Shown here piece after piece: positions 24,199 to 31,160 of a DNA stretch of 64,000 nucleotides (the first letter of the stretch is position 1; every line of letters begins with the position of its first letter). The stretch comes from Halobacillus fulvus (GTDB lineage: Bacteria > Bacillota > Bacilli > Bacillales > Halobacillaceae), in NCBI GenBank assembly GCA_004078665.1, contig SCFO01000009.1, forward strand, positions 16,477 through 80,476, given 5' to 3'. Under the pieces are notes generated by a model. It was not told the DNA's origin and ran no database searches. It was given only the letters and a program-made list of their open reading frames with translations. A program made the translations under genes and the position numbers.

Positions 24199-25098
24199 AT
24201 GATCGAAGTCAAGCAAGTGGATAAATCATTTGATAAAGAAAAGATTTTAAAAAATGTAAGTTTCTCTGTTCAAAAAGGTTCCATTTACGGGCTTCTCGGG
24301 TCGAACGGTGCGGGGAAAACAACGCTGATGCGGACGATTGCAGGCATCCTCGTTCAGGACAAGGGAGAGGTGCAGGCGTTAGGAGAACCTGTCTTTGAAA
24401 ATGAACAGGTTAAACAGAAACTTGTGTTTCTCCCGGATGCCCCTTATTTTCTTCCGCAGTACACGGTCAAGCAAATGGCTAATTATTACCGAGGAATGTA
24501 TGAGCGCTGGAACGAAGAGCGTTATCAAAAGCTGAAGGGCGTGTTCCAGCTTGATGAGAACCGGAAAATCGGCCGTTTCTCAAAAGGGATGCAGCGACAA
24601 GTCGCTTTTTGGTTGGCGATGTCTGTGATGCCGGATGTGCTGATTCTAGATGAACCATTTGATGGACTGGATGCCGTCATGCGTCAGAAGATCCGGCAAT
24701 TGTTGATTCAGGATGTAGCAGAACGAGAGATGACAATTTTGATTTCGTCTCACAACTTGCGGGAAGTGGAAGATATTTGTGATCACATCGGTATTTTACA
24801 TAGAGGAGAGGTCCTCTTGGAGCGTGACTTGGACGACCTGAGATCTGACATACATAAACTGCAGGTTGCGTTCAGAGATGAAGATGATGCGATTCTACAG
24901 AGTGAGCTCGATATCGTTCACCACGAAAAAAGGGGAAGCGTCCTCATGTTGATTGTGAAAGGAAACGAGCAGAAGGTGTCGGAAACCGTCCAGCGCTATC
25001 ATCCAGTTGTGTATGATCACCTTCCATTGACGCTTGAGGAAATTTTCATTTACGAAATGGGAGGTGCCGGGTATGCCATCGAAAACATTCTCGTTTAA
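24199..25098 (+). CDS. ABC transporter ATP-binding protein
   Basis: 299 residues. Walker A LLGSNGAGKTTLMRTIAG, signature FSKGMQRQVAFWLAM, Walker B DVLILDEPFDGLDA and switch His in ISSHNLREVEDICDHIG. The C-terminal ~70 residues are an accessory domain typical of drug or lantibiotic-type exporters of the YtrB/BcrA group. Starts one base after gntR (AAGGAG inside that gene) and its last 26 bases overlap the permease gene, so translation of the three genes is coupled. Confidence 0.9.
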   Translation: MIEVKQVDKSFDKEKILKNVSFSVQKGSIYGLLGSNGAGKTTLMRTIAGILVQDKGEVQALGEPVFENEQVKQKLVFLPDAPYFLPQYTVKQMANYYRGMYERWNEERYQKLKGVFQLDENRKIGRFSKGMQRQVAFWLAMSVMPDVLILDEPFDGLDAVMRQKIRQLLIQDVAEREMTILISSHNLREVEDICDHIGILHRGEVLLERDLDDLRSDIHKLQVAFRDEDDAILQSELDIVHHEKRGSVLMLIVKGNEQKVSETVQRYHPVVYDHLPLTLEEIFIYEMGGAGYAIENILV

Positions 25099-27073
25099 AA
25101 AAGAATTGCTTAAACAAAACTTCCGAAATGTCGGCTGGGTCAGCATCGTCTATTTTGTCGGGTTGCTGTTCACGCTACCGCTTCAGCTGCTAATGATTCT
25201 TGGGGAAGATATCATTGCCATGGATCAGCGACACCAGGGACTGTTTTCTCACATGTTCACGTATCCACTACAGTTCATCTTTCTATTTTCAATGCCTGTT
25301 CTGATGGCTGTTTTCCTTTTCCGATATATGCAGGTGAAAGGTTCATCTGACTTCATGCATAGCCTTCCGATAAAAAGAGGGAAGTTGTTCAACTACCACA
25401 TGCTGTCAGGCGTAATCTTTTTGGTCGTGCCGATTTTGCTGATTAGTTTGATTTTGCTGATCAGTTATGTTGCCACGGACGCCTCGTACATTTATACGCT
25501 GGGGCAGCTTGGGTACTGGACGCTTTTGTTCGTCATCGTGACCGTTCTTGTATTTGCTGTGGGCGTATTGGTCGGAACGTTAACAGGTCTTTCGGCTGTG
25601 CAGGCTGTCCTGACATATATTGCGCTGCTCTTGCCACTTGGTATTTATGGTCTGATCCTGTTCCACGTCAGTTTTTTTGTAAAAGGTGTTTCGAACTGGA
25701 TGTTCCTGGATGGGGTGGAGCAGTATTTATCGCCCATTTATGACGTAGTAAGCTACAACGCAGTAATGAACGCTGAGGAAATCGTGTTGCCGGTAGAATA
25801 TCCGGTGCTTGCTGCTTATGCTGTTCTGGCTGGCATCCTTTATTTTGTTGCAAGGTGGCTTTACCAGAGACGGAAGCTGGAAACGACGTCGCAGGCGTTA
25901 ACCATTTCAGCTTTGAAGCCTGTCTTTACGTTCGGCGTAACGTTTTGTTTTTCTCTATTCGGCGGTATGTATTACGGTGAGGTGCAGAACGAGTATAGCT
26001 GGATTATTTTCGGGTATATTCTGGGGGCTTTGGTCGGTTATTTCCTGGCGACGATGCTGATTCAGAAAACGTGGCGCGTATTTTCTGTCCGCCGCTTGAA
26101 AGGATTGGGTGCATATAGTGTAGCTACCTTTATCTTGCTCGCTATTCTGCCTTTTCTGTGGACGGGATATGAGCAGTATGTTCCAGAGGTTTCTGAGGTG
26201 GAGCGTGTTTATGTAGGGAATAGTTTATTCGTGTATGAAGACTATCAAGCGCGAGGAGATCTTTCTTTTATTGAAGGAGAAGATGGAATCGAGAGTGTCC
26301 GCCAAGTCCACCAGTCTCTTCTTGAGAACACCACACCGCTCGAGCGTGGGGGACGAAACTTCTTTATTGCTTATGAGCTGACAAATGGTGAAACGGTGTA
26401 TCGAAGTTATTTAGCAGACCAACAAGAAGTTTCTCCGGCCTTGGCACAGCTTGCCGAAAGCGAAGAGTACAAGCAGATGGAGTATGAAGCCTACTCTTTA
26501 TCTTCCGATGATGTAGCAATCATCCATATCCATCCTCGCTTTGCTTCCTCAGAAGGTGCCCGGATTGTAGGCGATGAGGATATAAATGGGTTTTTAGAAG
26601 CTATGAAGCAAGATATTCGCAACTTTTCGTATGAAGAAATGGTTCAACCGCAGGGAATTCATTCAGGGGTAAGTATGACGGGGCAAAATGTTGAAGAGCA
26701 TTATTACACCGAGCTTCATTATGCATACGAAAATACGACGCGCTGGTTAAAAGAGCGAGGCTTGTATGAAAAAGCTTTTACCCAGGCATCTTCTATCAAA
26801 AAAGTTGAAATTTATCCATGGGTCGTCGATCAGCCTAGTGGTCACGCAGCAGCGAATCAACTTGAACAGGAAGGTTTAGAACCGTTGGTGGTGTCAGAAC
26901 CTGAAAAGATCGATCAAGTGCTGAAAGGGAAAGAATCGATCGATAAAGAAGAATACTTAGCGGTCTTCCATTCAAAAGATCCGAATTACGGAACAGAGGT
27001 GCTGAGCTTCTCAGCTGAAGATGCACCCGCGTTCATCACGGACCATTTTGGAGGGGAACCAGATGGGAATTAG
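25073..27073 (+). CDS. ABC-2-type permease with large C-terminal extracytoplasmic domain
   Basis: 666 residues from the ATG at 25073, which has GGAGGTGCCGG upstream inside the ATPase gene. Eight or nine hydrophobic segments in the first ~370 residues (for example VGWVSIVYFVGLLFTLPLQL, PLQFIFLFSMPVLMAVFLF, GVIFLVVPILLISLILLI), with the FMHSLPIKRGKLFNYH loop common in these permeases. Residues ~375-666 form a soluble acidic domain, probably outside the membrane. This matches Bacillus permeases with a DUF6449-like C-terminus. Substrate unknown; the outer domain could sense envelope-active compounds. The ECF sigma gene starts 11 bases before its end. Confidence 0.85.
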   Translation: MPSKTFSFKKELLKQNFRNVGWVSIVYFVGLLFTLPLQLLMILGEDIIAMDQRHQGLFSHMFTYPLQFIFLFSMPVLMAVFLFRYMQVKGSSDFMHSLPIKRGKLFNYHMLSGVIFLVVPILLISLILLISYVATDASYIYTLGQLGYWTLLFVIVTVLVFAVGVLVGTLTGLSAVQAVLTYIALLLPLGIYGLILFHVSFFVKGVSNWMFLDGVEQYLSPIYDVVSYNAVMNAEEIVLPVEYPVLAAYAVLAGILYFVARWLYQRRKLETTSQALTISALKPVFTFGVTFCFSLFGGMYYGEVQNEYSWIIFGYILGALVGYFLATMLIQKTWRVFSVRRLKGLGAYSVATFILLAILPFLWTGYEQYVPEVSEVERVYVGNSLFVYEDYQARGDLSFIEGEDGIESVRQVHQSLLENTTPLERGGRNFFIAYELTNGETVYRSYLADQQEVSPALAQLAESEEYKQMEYEAYSLSSDDVAIIHIHPRFASSEGARIVGDEDINGFLEAMKQDIRNFSYEEMVQPQGIHSGVSMTGQNVEEHYYTELHYAYENTTRWLKERGLYEKAFTQASSIKKVEIYPWVVDQPSGHAAANQLEQEGLEPLVVSEPEKIDQVLKGKESIDKEEYLAVFHSKDPNYGTEVLSFSAEDAPAFITDHFGGEPDGN

Positions 27074-27578
27074 GTTTCCGGAGCTATATGAAACATATTA
27101 TCATCGTGTGTATTATACGGCGCTCAGCATTATGAAGGATGCCGGTGCGGCAGAAGATGTTTTGCAGGAGACGTTTATCAAAGCCTTTCACAAGCTCGAT
27201 GAAGTGAAGGAAGACGCGAAGGTAGGGGCATGGTTGTGTAAGATCGCCTCTCGAAAGGCGATCGATTCACTCCGTAAACAGAAGCGGACGATCGTTTTAC
27301 CAGTAGAGGAATGGCCGCCCGCTTGTGCTGAACCGGTTTGTGAATCGGATGTAGAGGATTTGTTGGAACAGAAGGAGTTAGAGAGAGTGATGACCGAGCG
27401 GATTTCTAGTCTTCCTCCGAAGCTCGGAGCCGTCTTTCAACTTTACTTTTATGAGGGGTTGAAAGAAAAAGAAATCGCAGATCGACTTTCGATCACTCAG
27501 AGTGCCGTCAAGTCGAGGCTCCACAGAGCGCGTCTCATGCTGAGGGAGCGCGTTTCCTATCTTCATAACATCGCTTAA
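27063..27578 (+). CDS. ECF-type RNA polymerase sigma factor
   Basis: 171 residues from the ATG at 27063, overlapping the permease end by 11 bases, with GGAGGGGAA upstream. Region 2: YYHRVYYTALSIMKDAGAAEDVLQETFIKAFHKLDEV; region 4: SSLPPKLGAVFQLYFYEGLKEKEIADRLSITQSAVKSRLHRARLMLRER. No anti-sigma gene follows; a terminator comes 25 bases after the stop. The overlap ties its synthesis to the permease, so the transporter may be the signal partner or a co-product. Confidence 0.9.
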   Translation: MGIRFPELYETYYHRVYYTALSIMKDAGAAEDVLQETFIKAFHKLDEVKEDAKVGAWLCKIASRKAIDSLRKQKRTIVLPVEEWPPACAEPVCESDVEDLLEQKELERVMTERISSLPPKLGAVFQLYFYEGLKEKEIADRLSITQSAVKSRLHRARLMLRERVSYLHNIA

Positions 27579-27602
27579 ATAGAGAAATAGATAAAAATAG
27601 CA

Positions 27603-27642
27603 GCCGCATGAAATCATGTTCTGATACTTGATTTCATGCGGC
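27603..27642 (+). terminator. Intrinsic terminator of the gntR-ABC-sigma operon
   Basis: GCCGCATGAAATCA / TGATTTCATGCGGC, 14 perfect pairs, followed by six T. Confidence 0.9.
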
Positions 27643-27738
27643 TTTTTTATTTGGATGGCTCTTTTAGACTCCAGTGTTGATGTAATCAAAGGAAATGGAA
27701 TGATTGCCTAGCCGTTCTCAGTCAAAACGTGCCGTGGT

Positions 27739-27775
27739 GTTTCCGTTCACTTATTCTGGTATGAATAACGGAAGC
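27739..27775 (+). repeat. Coreless version of the palindromic repeat (outer arms only)
   Basis: GTTTCCGTTCAC at 27739 and TATGAATAACGGAAGC ending at 27775 match the left arm of copy 4 and the right arm of copy 3, but they are separated by only a few bases. The ~130-bp GC-rich core found in the four full copies is absent. Confidence 0.7.
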
Positions 27776-27889
27776 TTTCTAGGATTATCAGTAAGCTTTA
27801 ACAGAGCTATTTGGATAAAAAAGAACGGTTGTGAATGCTCCTGATCATGTTTACAGATGCCTTCCCGTGGGAATGAACGAATGTATAGA

Positions 27890-27909
27890 CACTTTACTTA
27901 AGTAAAGTG
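27890..27909 (+). promoter_or_regulatory. 20-bp perfect palindrome at the murE-like promoter
   Basis: CACTTTACTTAAGTAAAGTG is perfectly self-complementary. A TATAGA -10-like box (27884-27889) ends at its left edge, so the palindrome covers the expected transcription start, the classic place for a repressor. A second dyad, TTCCCGTGGGAA, lies at 27862-27873. No T-run, so it is not a terminator. Confidence 0.6.
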
Positions 27910-27934
27910 GATGAAGGAACAAGAGGGTGAGAAA

Positions 27935-29446
27935 ATGAACACAAAAGAATATAGTTTGAACACGTTATTGGAAGGTTCGGTTCAAGGACCTCGTCGGCAG
28001 CCCATTTCTTCTGTAGTTTATGATTCACGGGAAGTAGCTCAGAACGATGCCTTCGTATGTATTACAGGTGAGCACCAGGATGGCCATCAGTACATTGACC
28101 AGGCGATCCGTAAAGGTGCCAAGACCATCATAGGGACAGACAGTCAGCGATTGCATACATATGCGGATGAATACCCATCTGTCAGTTTTATCTGTGTTTC
28201 AGATAGTCGTGCAGCATTAGCCGGACTGGCATCCGCTGTATGCGAGTATCCATCGGAATCTCTTTTTACGGTTGGTGTGACCGGAACGAATGGCAAAACG
28301 ACCGTTTCCTCTTTCATATATACTATTTTGAATCAACTATCAATCCGGACTGGGTGCATCGGAACAGCTGGGATATGGGATGATCGTCAGAAAACGGACT
28401 TCAAACAGACCGTTCCGACGACACCTGAATCTCCCGATATCCAAAGAGTCCTGAAATATTTCTGTGAACAGGATATGCAAGCGGCTGTCATTGAATCGAC
28501 GTCGATCGCTTTGGATCAGAAGCGGCTCGATCGAATCGAGTTCGATGTTGCCGTCCATACAAACCTGACACCTGAACACCTTGAATTCCATGGCACGATG
28601 GAAGCTTATAAACAGGCGAAAATGAAGCTTTTCGATCAGTCGAAGACGGCGGTCGTCAATGTAGATGATGACGGAATGGCAGCTGATTTGCTTGAAAGCT
28701 TACAGATTCCGTACATTACTTACGGGTTTCAGGAAACAGCGAATGTGAGAGCCGATCAGATGGAAGCTTTGAAAGATGGTACCACTTTTCAGCTAACTGC
28801 GTTTGGAAAAGCATATGAAGTCCACGCTCCTTTATTCGGACGTTATAACATTTCAAATTTGCTGGCAGCGGTAGCCGCCTGTCATCAAAAAGGGTTTACC
28901 ATCGAGGAGATTCTCTCGGTTTTGTGCCAAATCAAAACACCGGAGGGACGTTTTCAAATCGTGAAAAACGACGCTCCGTTTCAAATCCTTCTTGATTACG
29001 CCCATACCCCTGATGCTCTTGAAAATGTACTTCAGGCAGCCAGACAAATTCCCCATAAAAAGCTAATCGTAATGATCACTGGAATCGGTCTCAGAGATCC
29101 GAAAAAACGTCCGTTAATGGCAAGGATCACAGAAGGACTCGCAGATGAAATCATCGTCAGTGTCGATCAGCCTGGACATGCCGACCGCCGTCAGGTTGTG
29201 AACGACGTCATGGAAGGGTTCAGGCATCCGGAGTCGCCTCATATTCATTCCAAGTTGTACAGGGAAGAAGCGATACATTACGCTTTTGACCTGGCAGAGA
29301 CGGATGATCTTGTCCTTTTGACCGGAATAGGGTTTGGAGGATATCAGATTATCGGGGATGAGAAAGTCCCATATTCTGAATTGAATGTGATTGAAGATTA
29401 CTTTGCAGAAAAAAAAGTTGTTTGCGAAACAATAGTAGGAAGTTAA
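27935..29446 (+). CDS. MurE-like amino-acid ligase, paralog 2
   Basis: 503 residues from the ATG at 27935 (AGAGGGTGAG upstream). Same domain order as paralog 1: FVCITGEHQDGHQYI, ATPase site VGVTGTNGKTTVSSF, TVPTTPESPDIQR, HLEFHGTMEAYKQAKMKLF and DYAHTPDAL. Overall similarity to the 12262 protein is high along the whole length. The selectivity motif reads DQPG (VSVDQPGHADRR) where DAP-type MurE has DNPR. Preceded by a 20-bp palindrome that suggests repression, and ended by its own terminator. Probably an inducible accessory ligase adding an amino acid to UDP-MurNAc-peptide. Confidence 0.85.
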   Translation: MNTKEYSLNTLLEGSVQGPRRQPISSVVYDSREVAQNDAFVCITGEHQDGHQYIDQAIRKGAKTIIGTDSQRLHTYADEYPSVSFICVSDSRAALAGLASAVCEYPSESLFTVGVTGTNGKTTVSSFIYTILNQLSIRTGCIGTAGIWDDRQKTDFKQTVPTTPESPDIQRVLKYFCEQDMQAAVIESTSIALDQKRLDRIEFDVAVHTNLTPEHLEFHGTMEAYKQAKMKLFDQSKTAVVNVDDDGMAADLLESLQIPYITYGFQETANVRADQMEALKDGTTFQLTAFGKAYEVHAPLFGRYNISNLLAAVAACHQKGFTIEEILSVLCQIKTPEGRFQIVKNDAPFQILLDYAHTPDALENVLQAARQIPHKKLIVMITGIGLRDPKKRPLMARITEGLADEIIVSVDQPGHADRRQVVNDVMEGFRHPESPHIHSKLYREEAIHYAFDLAETDDLVLLTGIGFGGYQIIGDEKVPYSELNVIEDYFAEKKVVCETIVGS

Positions 29447-29447
29447 G

Positions 29448-29488
29448 AAAAAACGCGTGAAATCGTAGTTTCGATTTCACGCGTTTTT
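29448..29488. terminator. Bidirectional intrinsic terminator
   Basis: AAAAACGCGTGAAATCG / CGATTTCACGCGTTTTT, 17 perfect pairs, between convergent stops. Confidence 0.9.
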
Positions 29489-29489
29489 C

Positions 29490-31124
29490 TTATTTTCCAA
29501 AAGATGAAAGGAATTTCACTCGATCCCCCATCGGTGGGACGTTCTCATCGACGAGGGCGATCTCTAAAATGGCCGGCCCCTCTGTCTGAAGAAGGTCACG
29601 GACCTTTTCATCCTGCAAATCGCTCATCTGCTCGACCCGGAATGTAGGGACTCCCAACGACTCTGCCATTTGAGAGATATCCACCATATCTTGCGAAAAT
29701 CTGCCGTGTACACGTTTATATTGCAGAGAATGGCCGTGATGAACCATTCCCAAACGGGCATTGTTCATGACGACGAATAAAACGGGGATGTTATATTCCT
29801 TCGCGGTCAACATCTCCATTCCGTGCATAAAGAAGCAGCCGTCTCCGGTAATGCTGACGGTAGGGCGCTCCGGATCAGCCAGTTTTGCCCCGATAGCACT
29901 GCCAATGCCACTTCCCATGGCACCGAAGTGCACGTTGATATCGAACGTATCCTGCTCCGGTACGTGCATATGATGGATGACATAGGCCATAAATTCGCCG
30001 ATATCAATCGTATAGCGCGTTTTAGCCGGGAGCTTTTCCTGCAGGGAAGCGAGTACGTTTCGAGTATTGTATTCCTCGGAATCGGTTGTGTCTGTGCGCG
30101 CTTCTGAAGGAGCTACATGTCTTTCAAAGCCTGATTTTTTTAATCCTGCATTCAGAGCTGAAACCGTCAAATCCATGTCTCCGTGTAAAGCCAGGTCAAC
30201 GGGGTATTTGCGGTTGAACACACAGGCATCGTAATCGACTTGAATAGTAAACCGGTTCTCATTGATTTTCGGATTGTAATTGTTTGTCGCGGTTTCGCCG
30301 AGACTGGATCCGAGAATAAGGACGGATTCTGTCGGGTGGTCATGGATGAATGAGGAGGCTTCCTCATGCCCAGCAAATCCGAAAATCCCTTTGAGTAAAG
30401 GGTGGTGATCAGGGATAAGACCTTTTGCCTGCGGAGACGTAATGATCGGCCAATTCAAGCGCTCCGCGAGCTCAATGACGTCATCGACCGCTCCTCGGAT
30501 GCCTTGACCAGCGAAAATGTATCCACTACGACTTCCTGTCAAATGGTCAATCACTTCTTCCATTTGCTGATCCTTCGGCAATAATGGTTTGCGTTTCGGA
30601 AATTCAGGTAGCGCGTGTTCGGCTACGGACTGCAGTTGGACATCAATCGGCATCGCAATATGAACAGGACCGGGTACGCCTGACAATGCAATTTCAACCG
30701 CCTTATGAATCTCTGGTAATAGATCTTCTGCTTTATCAACGCGGTTGCTATATTTTGTAACTGGCTGATATAACGGATCGGCATGTAGCTCTTGGGAAGC
30801 ATTCAGACCGACTGTTTCAACAGGGACCGCACCTGTTAGAAACAGGACAGGCAGGTGCTCGCGCATCGCATTCGCTGCGCCGGTTATTAAATTCGTTCCG
30901 CCAGGACCACTGCTTCCAATACAAATGCTCAGGGAATCGGAATATTTGGCATACGCGCAGGCCATGTAGGAGGCTGCCCCCTCATGCTTCGTAACGATCG
31001 GTGTAATGGAAGGTGTATCATACAATTCATCAAAAAAAGCATTGACAGAACCGGCAGGAATCCCAAATATGTAGGGGACTTCACCCGAGACAAAATAATC
31101 TAACACAGCACGTACAGATTTCAT
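29490..31124 (-). CDS. Thiamine-pyrophosphate enzyme, acetolactate synthase-like
   Basis: 544 residues; GAAGAGGTGATCA before the ATG. The catalytic Glu is in TKHEGAASYMACAYAK (about residue 48), followed by SSGPGGTNLITGAANAM, the central domain, and the TPP/Mg motif GDGCFFMHGMEMLTAKEYNI to VVMNN. The IGEFMAYVIHHMHV segment and FGAMGSGIGSAIGAKLADP complete the fold. The family includes acetolactate synthase, glyoxylate carboligase, sulfoacetaldehyde acetyltransferase and others; no regulatory subunit or pathway gene is adjacent, so the substrate is unknown. Confidence 0.85.
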   Translation of the reverse strand: MKSVRAVLDYFVSGEVPYIFGIPAGSVNAFFDELYDTPSITPIVTKHEGAASYMACAYAKYSDSLSICIGSSGPGGTNLITGAANAMREHLPVLFLTGAVPVETVGLNASQELHADPLYQPVTKYSNRVDKAEDLLPEIHKAVEIALSGVPGPVHIAMPIDVQLQSVAEHALPEFPKRKPLLPKDQQMEEVIDHLTGSRSGYIFAGQGIRGAVDDVIELAERLNWPIITSPQAKGLIPDHHPLLKGIFGFAGHEEASSFIHDHPTESVLILGSSLGETATNNYNPKINENRFTIQVDYDACVFNRKYPVDLALHGDMDLTVSALNAGLKKSGFERHVAPSEARTDTTDSEEYNTRNVLASLQEKLPAKTRYTIDIGEFMAYVIHHMHVPEQDTFDINVHFGAMGSGIGSAIGAKLADPERPTVSITGDGCFFMHGMEMLTAKEYNIPVLFVVMNNARLGMVHHGHSLQYKRVHGRFSQDMVDISQMAESLGVPTFRVEQMSDLQDEKVRDLLQTEGPAILEIALVDENVPPMGDRVKFLSSFGK

Positions 31125-31160
31125 TTGATCACCTCTTCATTTTTTTAAAAGCCATCCGCT

